From NCBI RefSeq assembly GCF_900109555.1, contig NZ_FNZV01000008.1:124001-188000 (forward strand): a DNA stretch of 64,000 nt, written 5' to 3'. The position numbers and the translations under genes are program-made. Of the stretch, positions 38,247 through 48,137 are shown in pieces (position 1 is the first letter of the stretch; each line of letters begins with the position of its first letter). A model generated the notes under the pieces. The model searched no databases. It worked only from the letters and a program-made list of their open reading frames with translations, and had not been told where the DNA came from. Origin of the DNA: Pacificibacter marinus (GTDB lineage: Bacteria > Pseudomonadota > Alphaproteobacteria > Rhodobacterales > Rhodobacteraceae).

Positions 38247-39425
38247 TTACAGCCCTGCGTCTGCTTCGATTTGTTTGCGTGACTTACGCACACGCTCCGT
38301 TTCAGATTTAAGCTGACCACATGCAGCCATAATATCTTCGCCGCGAGGTTTGCGTACAGGCGAAGCGTAGCCTGCATTATAAATAATATCGGCAAAGGCG
38401 CGGATACGATTGTTAGACGACCGTGTATAAGGCGCGCCGGGCCATTCGTTGAAGGGAATGAGGTTGATCTTGGCAGGGATGCCTTTGATCAATTCAATCA
38501 GGCGATGCGCATCTTCGTCACTGTCATTCACTCCGTTCAACATCACATATTCAAATGTAATGCGCTCGGAATTGGACACGCGCGGATAGGCGCGCAGGGC
38601 ATCCAGCAATGCTTTGATATTCCAACGTTTGTTGATTGGAACCAACGTGTTGCGCACCTCATCGGTGGTGGCGTGGAAAGAAATAGCCAGCTGACATCCA
38701 ATCTCTTCGGCTGTGCGAGCAATTTCAGGGACAACCCCAGAAGTCGACAACGTGATACGACGACGAGACAGCTGAATGCCCTCAGGGTCCATCGCGATAT
38801 TCATCGCATCGCGCACGTTCTCAAAGTTATACAAAGGCTCCCCCATGCCCATCAAAACGATGTTGGACAACAGACGGGATTCTGTATTTTTGGCACCCTG
38901 TTCAGGCCATTCATTCAAATCGTCCCGCGCCATCATAACTTGGCCGATGATTTCGCCAGCCGTGAGATTACGCACAAGCTTTTGCGTGCCTGTGTGACAG
39001 AAAGAACAGGTCAAAGTACATCCAACTTGCGACGACACGCAAAGCGTTCCACGCCCCTCTTCAGGGATATAGACCACCTCGACCTCATGCCCGCCAGCGA
39101 TGCGCACAAGATATTTGCGCGTGCCGTCCTCAGACACTTGTTTGGACACGACTTCGGGAACGGCAACCTCAAACGAGGCTTTCAAATCTTCCCGCAGAGA
39201 TTTTGACAGGTTGGTCATCGCATCAAAATCGCGCACCCCCCAGCCATACATCCACTGCCAAAGTTGTCCCACACGCATCTTTGCCTGCTTTTCAGGCGTC
39301 CCGTGTTCGATCAAAACCTCACGCAAACGGGGGCGCGTTAGACCAACGAGATTGATCTTTGCGCCAGCGTCAACTTTGCGCGGAATGGTCAGGACATCCT
39401 GTGTGATCGGTGCACTGGGTTGCAT
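38247..39425 (-). CDS. rlmN: Dual-specificity RNA methyltransferase RlmN
   Basis: The 392-residue radical SAM enzyme has the CxxxCxxC cluster motif in [12 protein letters not shown]. Other RlmN blocks include [29 protein letters not shown] and the C-terminal [11 protein letters not shown], whose cysteine is the methyl-carrying residue. It methylates A2503 of 23S rRNA and A37 of some tRNAs at carbon 2. Confidence 0.97.
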   Translation of the reverse strand: MQPSAPITQDVLTIPRKVDAGAKINLVGLTRPRLREVLIEHGTPEKQAKMRVGQLWQWMYGWGVRDFDAMTNLSKSLREDLKASFEVAVPEVVSKQVSEDGTRKYLVRIAGGHEVEVVYIPEEGRGTLCVSSQVGCTLTCSFCHTGTQKLVRNLTAGEIIGQVMMARDDLNEWPEQGAKNTESRLLSNIVLMGMGEPLYNFENVRDAMNIAMDPEGIQLSRRRITLSTSGVVPEIARTAEEIGCQLAISFHATTDEVRNTLVPINKRWNIKALLDALRAYPRVSNSERITFEYVMLNGVNDSDEDAHRLIELIKGIPAKINLIPFNEWPGAPYTRSSNNRIRAFADIIYNAGYASPVRKPRGEDIMAACGQLKSETERVRKSRKQIEADAGL

Positions 39426-39492
39426 GATGAGTCTCTTTTCAACTGATGAAGCCGCTCTCGTACAAGATTCTTGGTCATCTTTAAAGGTAAAT

Positions 39493-39520
39493 GAAAAAGG
39501 CCCCCGATTGGGAGCCCCTT
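39493..39520 (-). terminator. Terminator of the IalB-family gene
   Basis: On the minus strand AGGGGCTCCC pairs with GGGGGCCTTT around AATC and continues as TTTTCATTT. It lies 26 bases after the stop of the upstream secreted-protein gene. Confidence 0.75.
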
Positions 39521-39545
39521 AAAGACTGAAGCTCTTTAAATCTTA

Positions 39546-40076
39546 TCAACCACAGCGTTTGGACGCATCTTCGACTGAGGCTGTAAAACCCAAAAGCGAA
39601 AACGTGTCTTTGGTGATCGTCCCACGCGCTGAACGCCCTGTCAAAATAGCCGAGGCCCCGCGCTTCATAGCCGCGATGATACGTGCATCGTCTTCGCTGG
39701 CCGCTGCCCAAGCGGTTTCACCATCGACGAACAATGAAAATTCATCACTGCCGATTTCAAGTTTGACCTCAGAACCCGATGCAAAAGGATATCCGCCCAC
39801 AAATGACACTTGGCCTTTCACGCCGTTAGAAGGCGCATAGGTCAAGAACAACAAAATTTCAGAGCGCGTCACGGATTTGATCCGACCAGCGCTGTCTGTG
39901 TTTATAGTTTCTCTGGGTTGTGACACCGCCCAGCATTGTTTCGTTGGACTGTTTTCTTCGTACACATACCAATCGGTGTTGCTGCCAACTTTGTTGGTGC
40001 TCTCTTGTGCCTGCGCGCCCAAGGCTGCGATGGCAAAGATTGTGCCTAGAAATAGTTTGTGGATGGAAAAGCTCAT
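39546..40076 (-). CDS. Invasion-associated locus B (IalB) family secreted protein
   Basis: The 176-residue protein has a signal peptide (cleavage-like GAQAQ near residue 24). It then shows the IalB layout: DWYVYEE, a conserved Cys in KQCWAVS, the GYPFASGSEVKLEIG block, and a C-terminal DASKRCG with the second Cys, which may form a disulfide. IalB-like proteins are common periplasmic proteins of alphaproteobacteria with unclear function. GAGG precedes the ATG. Confidence 0.87.
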   Translation of the reverse strand: MSFSIHKLFLGTIFAIAALGAQAQESTNKVGSNTDWYVYEENSPTKQCWAVSQPRETINTDSAGRIKSVTRSEILLFLTYAPSNGVKGQVSFVGGYPFASGSEVKLEIGSDEFSLFVDGETAWAAASEDDARIIAAMKRGASAILTGRSARGTITKDTFSLLGFTASVEDASKRCG

Positions 40077-40257
40077 TTATTCGCTGCCTCTGTCTAACGC
40101 GGCCTATGTTTGTGTCGCCTGTGCCATCTTTTCACACGGCTTAAAAGCGACTTTGGCCTGTTTTCAACTTCTGTAGTAACAGTAACGTAATCCTGCCGAA
40201 TTGTGAAAGACCCTTGGCAAAAATTCGCTGAAACGTGATGTGCCGTCTGCGACAGCG

Positions 40258-41016
40258 CTAAAGCCAATCCCACATCAGCCGCAAAGCCAAAGCAGCGGAG
40301 GCTAAGACCAATACAGGCTTGATCAATCGCGCACCGATGCGCGTTGCCAAACTAGATCCCAAATAAGCCCCTGCAATCTGCGCAGCGCCCATCGCGAGGC
40401 CCAGCATCCAAAAAGGCTTTGCAACCAAGATAAACCCAACAAGCCCACCTACATTTGATGCAAAATTCAACAGCTTGGTGTGGGCCGTAGCTTTCAAAAT
40501 ACCGTAACCTGCCAATGTGACAAACCCGAGCATGAAAAACGCACCGGTTCCTGGCCCGAGCAAGCCATCGTAAAACCCCACCAGCGGCACAAGCGTTGCG
40601 GTGAACACAAGTGGCGTGATGCGTTGCACTTTGTCCACATCATCAAGGCCGGGCTTAAAGGCGAAAAACAAAGCGATAAAAATCAGCAAAAATGGCAAAC
40701 CGAATCGAATGACATCTGTCGGCAAATGACTGGCCAAAATAGCGCCTAAAGCCGCCCCAACAAACGCAAGCCCCGCAGGCAGCATCTGTTTGCGCAAATC
40801 CACATGCCCCGCACGCGCATAGGTGATCGCGGCCATACCTGCGCCAAACAACCCTTGGACCTTGTTGGTGGCCAGCGCTGTAATTGGCGGCACACCAGCC
40901 AGCATCAAAGCCGGCACAGTGATCAGCCCACCCCCTCCAGCGATTGAATCCACAAAACCCGCAACAAAAGCGGCCCCCATCAAGATGAGAACAAGATCAG
41001 CGGACACTTCAAACAT
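40258..41016 (-). CDS. TSUP (TauE/SafE) family sulfite/sulfonate-type permease
   Basis: The 252-residue protein has about eight hydrophobic helices and the TSUP hallmarks GFVDSIAGGGGLITVPALMLAG (spread over residues about 19-40) and LGPGTGAFFMLGF. The family moves organosulfur or similar anions across the inner membrane; the substrate is not evident. It starts directly after the serB stop, so it is co-transcribed with serB. Confidence 0.9.
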   Translation of the reverse strand: MFEVSADLVLILMGAAFVAGFVDSIAGGGGLITVPALMLAGVPPITALATNKVQGLFGAGMAAITYARAGHVDLRKQMLPAGLAFVGAALGAILASHLPTDVIRFGLPFLLIFIALFFAFKPGLDDVDKVQRITPLVFTATLVPLVGFYDGLLGPGTGAFFMLGFVTLAGYGILKATAHTKLLNFASNVGGLVGFILVAKPFWMLGLAMGAAQIAGAYLGSSLATRIGARLIKPVLVLASAALALRLMWDWL

Positions 41017-41889
41017 TTAAGCGAACTCGGATTTGGCATAGCCTTGGATGTACAAAAGCGCGGTCAGGTCGCCATGATTGATGCGAATATCACATTCGGC
41101 GGCGACCGAAGGTTTCGCGTGTAAAGCAACACCTGCACCAGCAAGACCAAGCATCCCAAGATCATTCGCCCCATCACCGACAGCCATCACATCGTCATGG
41201 GACAGACCAAGACGTGCAGTGATGTCTTTAAGCGCCTGCACTTTGGCTTCGCGGCCAAGGATGGGCATCCCCACAGTGCCGCTGAGTTTGCCATCCGCAA
41301 CATTGAGTGTATTGGCGCGGTTCTCGTCAAAGCCCAACGTTGCGGCCACATGACCCGTAAACGCTGTAAATCCGCCAGACACCAAAGCCGCATAAGCGCC
41401 GTCACGTTTCATAGTTGCCAGCAATTCCTTACCACCGGGCATAAAAGTGATGCGGGTATCGATGACCTCTTGGATCACGCTTTCAGGTAGGTCTTTGAGC
41501 AATCCAACGCGTTCTTTCAAAGCGCCATCAAAATCTAATTCGCCGTTCATCGCCCGCGCCGTAATATCTTTCACCCGCGCGCCAACGCCCGCCACATCGG
41601 CCAGCTCGTCAATGCACTCTTGTTGGATCATCGTGCTGTCCATGTCTGCCAGTAGCATCTTTTTCTTGCGGGCATCTTTGGGCAAAACAATCAAATCGAT
41701 GCCCTCGGATTGAAGCGCAGACCAGACATCCCACTGATTGGCAGGCTTTTCGCCAATCATAAACTCAGCCGCTTCGCCAGTGGCCAGCCACTGCGCATCG
41801 CCACCACCCCAAGCATTGCGCAGCGCCTCAACAGCTTCACGAGACAAAGACGGATTGGCAGGAGAGGTCAAAAGCGTGACGATATACAT
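41017..41889 (-). CDS. serB: Phosphoserine phosphatase
   Basis: The 290-residue HAD-family enzyme has motif I DMDSTMIQQE (nucleophile Asp), motif II SGGFTAF and motif III GDGANDLGMLG. An N-terminal domain of about 75 residues, as in other SerB proteins, comes first. It dephosphorylates phosphoserine, the last step of serine synthesis. The gene is divergent from serC-serA, so the three enzymes of the pathway are clustered. Confidence 0.97.
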   Translation of the reverse strand: MYIVTLLTSPANPSLSREAVEALRNAWGGGDAQWLATGEAAEFMIGEKPANQWDVWSALQSEGIDLIVLPKDARKKKMLLADMDSTMIQQECIDELADVAGVGARVKDITARAMNGELDFDGALKERVGLLKDLPESVIQEVIDTRITFMPGGKELLATMKRDGAYAALVSGGFTAFTGHVAATLGFDENRANTLNVADGKLSGTVGMPILGREAKVQALKDITARLGLSHDDVMAVGDGANDLGMLGLAGAGVALHAKPSVAAECDIRINHGDLTALLYIQGYAKSEFA

Positions 41890-42079
41890 GGGTTCATATC
41901 CAGTCGTTTAGGTTTGGCTGTCTATCGCATGACAACAACGCTCTGCCAAGTCCACGATCTGCGCGCTCTAATATGTACGACCTATTTCGCTCAGTTCACA
42001 CGGGGTTTACCTAGATGAGATGAAAACGCACATCACCTGCAAATTATCGTTGCATGAATCGCAATCGAGGATTAAACGC

Positions 42080-42130
42080 GGCGGTGGGACACCTCTCCCC
42101 AACGAGAGGCTTATATCTGGAAGGATACCA
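42080..42130 (+). ncRNA. serC leader RNA motif
   Basis: Just before serC the RNA can form GGTG-GGA-CACC (42083-42093) or the neighbouring 6-bp hairpin CCTCTC-CCCAAC-GAGAGG (42092-42109); the two share two bases. A conserved-looking CTTATATCTGGAAGGATA stretch with the ribosome-binding site follows. Position, hairpin and downstream string fit the alphaproteobacterial serC motif described from comparative genomics. Its ligand or regulator is unknown. The rest of the 244-base serB-serC gap shows nothing else I can support. Confidence 0.6.
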
Positions 42131-42133
42131 GTA

Positions 42134-43276
42134 ATGGCTATTCAAGCTCCGGCCACGCGGCCGGCTAATCCGCGTTTCTCTTCTGGCCCTTGTGCCAAAA
42201 TCCCTACATTTTCGCTCGAATTGCTTGCCGATGCGCCACTTGGCCGCTCGCACCGTGCTGCTGTTGGTAAATCCAAACTGCACACAGCCATCGAGACAAC
42301 CCGCGAAATCTTGGGCATCCCAGCAGACTACAAAATCGGCATCGTTCCTGGCTCTGATACGGGCGCAGTTGAAATGGCAATGTGGTCGCTTTTGGGTGCA
42401 CGCAAAGCAACTATGGTTGCATGGGAATCATTTGGTTCCGGTTGGGTCACTGATGTTGTGAAACAACTCAAAATCGACGCAGAGGTCAAAACCGCTGACT
42501 ACGGTCAGATCGTTGATTTCGCTGAAGTTGATTTCGACACTGACGTTGTGTTCACTTGGAACGGCACCACATCTGGTGCCCGTGTACCAAACGGCGACAA
42601 AATTCCAGCGGACCGTGACGGTTTGACCATTTGCGATGCGACATCTGCAGCGTTCGCGATGGACCTGCCTTGGGACAAACTCGACGTGACCACGTTCTCT
42701 TGGCAAAAAGTGCTGGGCGGCGAAGCGGCGCACGGCATTATCGTTTTGTCCCCACGTGCTGTTGAGCGTCTTGAATCCTACACACCAGCATGGCCTTTGC
42801 CGAAAATTTTCCGCATGACCAAAGGTGGCAAGCTCATCGACGGTATCTTTAAAGGTGAAACCATCAACACGCCCTCTATGTTGGCAGTTGAAGATTACCT
42901 TGTGGCACTTGATTGGGCGAAATCTGTGGGTGGCCTCAAAGGCATGATTGCCCGCGCTGACGCAAATACAGCCGTGATTTCAGCTTTCGTTGACACACAC
43001 AATTGGATCGAATTCTTGGCGGCTGATCCTGCGATCCGTTCCAACACATCTGTCTGCGTCAAATTCACCGACACGCGCATCACAGACGGCGCAGTGTTTG
43101 CCAAAGCCGTTGCAAAACGTCTTGAAGCCGAAGGTGTCGCTTTGGACATCGGTGCGTACCGCGATGCCCCTGCTGGTCTGCGAATTTGGTGTGGCTCGAC
43201 TGTTGAAACCTCGGATGTTGAGGCGTTGATGCCTTGGCTGAACTGGGCGTTCGAAGCAGAGATCGCAGCACTTTAA
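42134..43276 (+). CDS. serC: Phosphoserine aminotransferase
   Basis: From ATG 42134 the protein has 380 residues. It is the longer SerC type of alphaproteobacteria, with the PLP lysine in [11 protein letters not shown] and the start [13 protein letters not shown]. It converts 3-phosphohydroxypyruvate to phosphoserine using glutamate. The upstream in-frame ATG at 42020 is rejected because it would translate through the leader RNA; GGAAGG is well placed before 42134. serA follows by 100 bases. Confidence 0.96.
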   Translation: MAIQAPATRPANPRFSSGPCAKIPTFSLELLADAPLGRSHRAAVGKSKLHTAIETTREILGIPADYKIGIVPGSDTGAVEMAMWSLLGARKATMVAWESFGSGWVTDVVKQLKIDAEVKTADYGQIVDFAEVDFDTDVVFTWNGTTSGARVPNGDKIPADRDGLTICDATSAAFAMDLPWDKLDVTTFSWQKVLGGEAAHGIIVLSPRAVERLESYTPAWPLPKIFRMTKGGKLIDGIFKGETINTPSMLAVEDYLVALDWAKSVGGLKGMIARADANTAVISAFVDTHNWIEFLAADPAIRSNTSVCVKFTDTRITDGAVFAKAVAKRLEAEGVALDIGAYRDAPAGLRIWCGSTVETSDVEALMPWLNWAFEAEIAAL

Positions 43277-43316
43277 GTTATCGCGTTTGACCGCATAGCT
43301 TGCAGGACAATTCAAA

Positions 43317-43339
43317 GGCGGCCAATGGCCCTGGCCGCC
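43317..43339. promoter_or_regulatory. Strong GC hairpin between serC and serA
   Basis: GGCGGCCA pairs with TGGCCGCC over 8 bp with a seven-base loop. It follows the serC stop by 40 bases and is not followed by a T-tract on the plus strand. It may limit read-through or protect the serC end of a processed message. Confidence 0.5.
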
Positions 43340-43376
43340 CCCCCACAGAATTCATATAATGTAGGAGCCTCATATC

Positions 43377-44969
43377 ATGGCACCCAAAGTACTCGTATCC
43401 GATAGCCTTTCTGAAACAGCTGTTCAGATTTTCCGTGACCGCGGCATTGAAGTTGATTTCGAACCAGCGCTCGGCAAAGACAAAGACGCGCTTGCTGCCG
43501 TGATCGGCAAATATGACGGTCTGGCCATTCGCTCTGCCACCAAAGTGACACCTGCTTTGCTTGAGCACGCCACGAACCTTAAAGTCGTTGGTCGCGCTGG
43601 CATCGGCACAGACAACGTTGACAAAGAAGCGTCTTCCAAAAAAGGCGTGATCGTTATGAACACGCCTTTCGGCAACATGATCACAACAGCCGAGCACGCG
43701 ATTGCGATGATGTTTGCTGTTGCGCGTCAAATCCCAGAAGCCTCTGCGTCTACACATGCTGGAAAATGGGAAAAATCCAAATTCATGGGTGTTGAGCTGA
43801 CCGCGAAAACACTCGGCGTTATCGGCGCAGGCAACATCGGCGGTATCGTTTGTGACCGCGCCCGTGGCCTGAAAATGAAAGTGGTCGCATACGACCCATT
43901 CTTGTCCGCTGAACGCGCTATTGAAATGGGTGTTGAGAAAGTTGAGCTTGACGATCTGCTCGCACGCGCTGATTTCATCACGTTGCACGTGCCGTTGACA
44001 GACAGCACACGCAACATCTTGTCTGCTGAAAACCTGGCGAAAACCAAAAAAGGTGTGCGCATCATCAACTGTGCCCGCGGTGGTTTGGTCGACGAAGAAG
44101 CGCTCGCTGAGCTGCTGAAATCCGGCCACGTTGCTGGTGCGGCTTTGGATGTGTTTGCTGTAGAACCCGCCAAAGAAAACGTTCTGTTCGGCCTGCCAAA
44201 CGTTGTGTGCACGCCGCACTTGGGAGCGTCTACATCTGAAGCACAAGAAAACGTGGCACTGCAAGTGGCTGAACAAATGTCCAACTACTTGCTCGATGGC
44301 GCTGTTGAGAACGCGCTGAACATGCCATCCATGTCTGCTGAAGAAGCCAAAATCATGGGTCCGTGGGTCACATTGGCTGAAAATCTTGGCTCTTTCATCG
44401 GTCAAGTGACTGACGAAGCCATCAAAGAAATCAACGTCACATTCGACGGCGTTGCAGCTGAGATGAACCTCAAAGCTTTGGAAGCGGCTGTCATCGCGGG
44501 CATCATGCAAGCAGCAAACCCTGATGTAAATATGGTGTCTGCCCCTGTAATTGCCAAAGAGCGTGGCATCCAGATTTCCAAAACAACACAAGACGCGACT
44601 GGTACGTTTGACGGCTACATCAAGCTCGACATCCAGACTGTTGAAAAGCACCGCACCATCGCGGGCACAGTGTTCTCTGACGGCAAGCCTCGTTTCATCC
44701 AAATTAAAGGCATCACCATCGACGCTGAAGTTGGTGAGCACATGCTCTACACAACCAACCAAGACGTTCCTGGTATCCTTGGCAAACTAGGTACACTTTT
44801 GGCCGAGCACGATGAAAACATCGCGAACTTCACTTTGGGTCGTGCCAAAGCTGGCGGAGATGCGATTGCTGTGACGTTCTTGGACACACCAATCAAAGCG
44901 ACAACGGTTAAGGCGCTCAAAGACAGCGGCCTATTCCAACACGTGCGCCCACTGCATTTCAAAGCGTAA
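43377..44969 (+). CDS. serA: D-3-phosphoglycerate dehydrogenase
   Basis: The 530-residue protein has the D-2-hydroxyacid dehydrogenase core with GRAGIGTDNVD, the NAD motif GVIGAGNIGGIV, Arg in NCARGG, and the catalytic His in CTPHLGAS. An intervening domain and a C-terminal ACT domain (about 455-530) follow, typical of the long SerA form. It oxidises 3-phosphoglycerate in the first step of serine synthesis. GTAGGAG lies upstream of the ATG. Confidence 0.97.
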   Translation: MAPKVLVSDSLSETAVQIFRDRGIEVDFEPALGKDKDALAAVIGKYDGLAIRSATKVTPALLEHATNLKVVGRAGIGTDNVDKEASSKKGVIVMNTPFGNMITTAEHAIAMMFAVARQIPEASASTHAGKWEKSKFMGVELTAKTLGVIGAGNIGGIVCDRARGLKMKVVAYDPFLSAERAIEMGVEKVELDDLLARADFITLHVPLTDSTRNILSAENLAKTKKGVRIINCARGGLVDEEALAELLKSGHVAGAALDVFAVEPAKENVLFGLPNVVCTPHLGASTSEAQENVALQVAEQMSNYLLDGAVENALNMPSMSAEEAKIMGPWVTLAENLGSFIGQVTDEAIKEINVTFDGVAAEMNLKALEAAVIAGIMQAANPDVNMVSAPVIAKERGIQISKTTQDATGTFDGYIKLDIQTVEKHRTIAGTVFSDGKPRFIQIKGITIDAEVGEHMLYTTNQDVPGILGKLGTLLAEHDENIANFTLGRAKAGGDAIAVTFLDTPIKATTVKALKDSGLFQHVRPLHFKA

Positions 44970-45006
44970 ATTCGCATCGTTACAAAAAGATCATCACATG
45001 ATTTTA

Positions 45007-45042
45007 AAGGGCCGCTGGACATTCCGGCGGCCCTTCGCTTTT
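45007..45042 (+). terminator. Terminator of serA
   Basis: AAGGGCCGC pairs with GCGGCCCTT over 9 bp with an 11-base loop, followed by CGCTTTTGT. It begins 37 bases after the serA stop. Confidence 0.78.
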
Positions 45043-45066
45043 GTAACACCAAAACAGGAGACGAAC

Positions 45067-45810
45067 ATGCGCATCTACGCCATCGGTGATATTCACGGCC
45101 AACTCGATATGCTCAAAGCCGCACATGCGCGCATTGAGGCAGACAAACTTCGCGTTGGTGATTCTGATGCGCAAATCATTCACCTTGGGGATTACACAGA
45201 TCGTGGGCCAGACAGCAAAGGTGTGATCCAATATCTGATGGATGGCATTGCGGCTGGCAAACCTTGGCTGGCCATTCGTGGCAATCATGACCGCATGTTC
45301 ACCCGCTTTGTGTCCCGTGGCATTGCCCATGATGACAATATTAAATCAGGAAAAAGCTGGCTCAACCCATCACTTGGCGGCCAAACAACACTGGCATCCT
45401 ATGGCGTGGCTTCAGAAGATGGTATGTTTGAAACCGCTCATTTGGCGGCTCAAAAAGCCGTGCCCTCGGAACACATCGACTTTATTGAATCCCTACCGCT
45501 GACTCTGCAATTCGGCGACTATGTCTTTGTGCACGCAGGTGTACGCCCCGGCGTTGCCTTGGAAAACCAAGACGAAGAAGATCTGATTTGGATTCGTGAA
45601 GGCTGGTTAGACTTTCATGGGAAATTGCCTTGGATGGTGGTCCACGGGCATACAGCACTTGATGAACCCACCCATTTTGGCAATCGCATCGATATCGACA
45701 GTGGTGCTGGATATGGCAACCCATTGACCACCCTTGTGATTGAAGGTGGACATCAAGAGGTCGTCACCGAAACTGGGCGCATCCCCTTGATGCACATCAG
45801 ACCCATGTAA
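45067..45810 (+). CDS. Metallophosphoesterase (PPP-type serine/threonine or nucleotidase phosphatase)
   Basis: The 247-residue protein has the calcineurin-like motifs in order: GDIHG near residue 9, LGDYTDRGPDS, IRGNHDRM, then VHAGVRPG and a late VHGHTALDEP. The pattern resembles bacterial PrpA/PrpB and diadenosine tetraphosphatase enzymes; the substrate is not clear. ATG 45067 has CAGGAGA eight bases upstream. It is closed off on both sides by terminators. Confidence 0.88.
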   Translation: MRIYAIGDIHGQLDMLKAAHARIEADKLRVGDSDAQIIHLGDYTDRGPDSKGVIQYLMDGIAAGKPWLAIRGNHDRMFTRFVSRGIAHDDNIKSGKSWLNPSLGGQTTLASYGVASEDGMFETAHLAAQKAVPSEHIDFIESLPLTLQFGDYVFVHAGVRPGVALENQDEEDLIWIREGWLDFHGKLPWMVVHGHTALDEPTHFGNRIDIDSGAGYGNPLTTLVIEGGHQEVVTETGRIPLMHIRPM

Positions 45811-45819
45811 ACGACTTAT

Positions 45820-45852
45820 ATGCGAGGGGAGGTGACTGTTCTCTCGCATTTT
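45820..45852 (+). terminator. Terminator of the metallophosphoesterase gene
   Basis: ATGCGAG pairs with CTCGCAT around a 16-base loop and is followed by TTTCC. It starts ten bases after the stop codon. Confidence 0.6.
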
Positions 45853-45943
45853 CCACATTTTATTAAGAATCTTTTCACCCTGTTCCGCCAATCTGGAACA
45901 AAGACCGCGATTATATACGTGGCAGGGAATGAAGGGTTCAGAC

Positions 45944-48136
45944 ATGTCACTCGATACACTCGCGCAAGAACGGCGTGCCCGCTTGGCCGCTGAGCGCTTG
46001 CTTGAACTCAAACAAGCTGAGTTGTTCCAAGCAAACAAAAAGCTATCTATTCACGCACGTAGCTTATCCGATGAAATCATCGTCAAACGGGAAGAAACCG
46101 AAGTTCTCAAAAACGAGAACTTTCAAGTGCTGGAAGATTTAGACAAGGCAAACACAGCCGCATTCATAGCAGAACGCCGCCTTTGGGATTCGATTGAAAC
46201 CATCCAAGATGGCTTTGCCGTGTTCGACCCTGATGACATTATGATTGCTGCAAACCCTGCATACCTGAATATTTTTGATGGGCTTAAAGATGTACGGCCG
46301 GGCATTTCTTATCCAGAAATATTAAACATCGCTGTCGAAGAGGGAATCATCGATATCGAAAGTATGTCACGATCTGAATTTGTCGAGGCTGCCCTAGACC
46401 GCTGGCGTGCGCCCGTGCGCGAGCCCCACACAATTCGGCTTTGGAACAACCAGTTCATCAAATTGGTCGATAGACGATCCGCAGATGGCGATATGGTGTC
46501 GCTTGGGCTGAACATCACAGATTCCATGCGCCACGCCACACGCCTAAAACAGGCAATACATAAAGCCGAAGCCGCCAACCGCGCAAAGTCTACGTTCCTC
46601 GCCAATATGAGCCATGAAATTCGCACTCCGATGAATGGTATGGTGGGTATGGCAGACCTGATGAGCGAAACAGATTTGAACGAAGAGCAAAAAATCTACG
46701 TCGACACCATCAAAAGTTCAGGTGAAGCGCTTTTGAACCTCATCAATGATGTCTTGGACTTCTCCAAAATCGAAGCCTCCAAACTTACGTTACACCCGAT
46801 ACCTTTTGACCTTGAACGCAGCATTCAAGATGTGATCGTGCTGTTGCAACCCGTGGCAAAACAAAAGGGTATCGAGCTGATCATTGACTACGATATGTTC
46901 ATGCCGACACGGTTCATCGGCGATCAAGGCCGCATTCGTCAGGTGCTGACCAACCTCGTGGGCAACGCAGTTAAATTTACTGCGAAAGGTCATGTCATCG
47001 TGCGCATTGTCGGCCTGCCTGAAGATGATGGAAAACGTCAACGTGTGCATTTTTCAATCGAAGATACAGGCATTGGAATCGCCACAGAAATGCGCACCCA
47101 TATCTTTGGTGAATTCAATCAAGTCGAAGATGAACGAAATCGTAAATTTGAAGGCACAGGTCTGGGGCTTGCGATCACCAAACAACTCGTTGCACTTATG
47201 GGCGGGGATATCTGGGTCGACAGCGAAGAAGGACACGGGTCCTGCTTTGGGTTTAAATGCACCTTGGATGTCGTGGAAGATGATATCGCGGCTCCCCCCT
47301 TACCTGCCTGGATGCATAAGGCGTATTTGATTGATCACATCGATGCCAATTGCGCCATTTTGGAAAAACAACTCACAGCGCTTGGCTTTGAAGTTGTGCC
47401 ATTGGATACCGCCCAAAACCTTTTGGAAACGCCTCTGGACGGCGACATCTATCTGCTCGACAACAACTTGCCTGACACAGATATGAATAACTTGATCTTG
47501 GAGTTGCGCGCACGCGGCGTTACGGCACCGATCCTGTTGATGACATCTGGTCCAGTTTCGGCGTCCACGCTTGAAATTGACGGAACTGCTACGCTGCAAA
47601 AACCACTTTTGCGCTCTGATCTCTGCCTAGCACTGTCCTCGCTAGTCCCCGTAAAAGCACAATCAATTGATCCACATAATCGAAAAATGCGAATTTTAGC
47701 CGCTGAAGATAACAAAACCAATCAGTTGGTTTTCGGCAAGATGCTTAAATTTCTCGAGATTGATCTAAGGTTTGCCAATAACGGTCGTGAGGCCATAGAA
47801 CTCTACGAATCCTTTGATCCAGACATGATTTTCATGGATATTTCAATGCCAGAGGTCGACGGAAAAGAAGCCACGCGCACCATACGCAACATGGAGCTTG
47901 GCAGTGGAAAACACGTCCCGATTGTTGCACTCACAGCCCATGCTATGGCTGGGGATGATCAAGAAATTTTGGCGGCAGGATTAGATCACTACATGACCAA
48001 ACCCTTACGCAAAGCTGCGATCATTGACCAGATTTTGCAACGGCATCCCGCGCATTGTCAGCCACTCCTGCCTGAAGAACCCGCAACAGTTGCATCCAGT
48101 ACAGCGCCGACAGACACAACAATGGCTGGCGAATAG
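45944..48136 (+). CDS. Hybrid sensor histidine kinase with PAS-like sensor and two receiver domains
   Basis: The 730-residue protein has no membrane helix. A coiled coil (about 5-70) is followed by a PAS-like domain (about 80-195). The HisKA domain has the phospho-accepting His224 in NMSHEIRTPMNG. The ATPase has N, G1 and G2 boxes (LVGNAVKFT, EDTGIGI, GTGLGLAI). A first receiver (about 455-570) keeps a likely phospho-Asp in YLLDNNLPD but only part of the acidic pocket. A second, standard receiver (about 590-710) has FMDISMPEVDG and TKPL. No separate response regulator is adjacent. ATG 45944 is chosen because AAGGG is eight bases upstream. Confidence 0.92.
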   Translation: MSLDTLAQERRARLAAERLLELKQAELFQANKKLSIHARSLSDEIIVKREETEVLKNENFQVLEDLDKANTAAFIAERRLWDSIETIQDGFAVFDPDDIMIAANPAYLNIFDGLKDVRPGISYPEILNIAVEEGIIDIESMSRSEFVEAALDRWRAPVREPHTIRLWNNQFIKLVDRRSADGDMVSLGLNITDSMRHATRLKQAIHKAEAANRAKSTFLANMSHEIRTPMNGMVGMADLMSETDLNEEQKIYVDTIKSSGEALLNLINDVLDFSKIEASKLTLHPIPFDLERSIQDVIVLLQPVAKQKGIELIIDYDMFMPTRFIGDQGRIRQVLTNLVGNAVKFTAKGHVIVRIVGLPEDDGKRQRVHFSIEDTGIGIATEMRTHIFGEFNQVEDERNRKFEGTGLGLAITKQLVALMGGDIWVDSEEGHGSCFGFKCTLDVVEDDIAAPPLPAWMHKAYLIDHIDANCAILEKQLTALGFEVVPLDTAQNLLETPLDGDIYLLDNNLPDTDMNNLILELRARGVTAPILLMTSGPVSASTLEIDGTATLQKPLLRSDLCLALSSLVPVKAQSIDPHNRKMRILAAEDNKTNQLVFGKMLKFLEIDLRFANNGREAIELYESFDPDMIFMDISMPEVDGKEATRTIRNMELGSGKHVPIVALTAHAMAGDDQEILAAGLDHYMTKPLRKAAIIDQILQRHPAHCQPLLPEEPATVASSTAPTDTTMAGE

Positions 48137-48137
48137 A

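Noticed and set aside
42020-42133. Upstream in-frame start of serC
   Set aside because: It would translate through the structured leader. Homologues begin at the MAIQAP-type position and GGAAGG is placed for ATG 42134.
43278-44762. A 494-codon open frame on the minus strand opposite serA
   Set aside because: It is a shadow of serA produced by codon bias; its translation is rich in Cys, His and Phe with no domain, while serA has full motifs.
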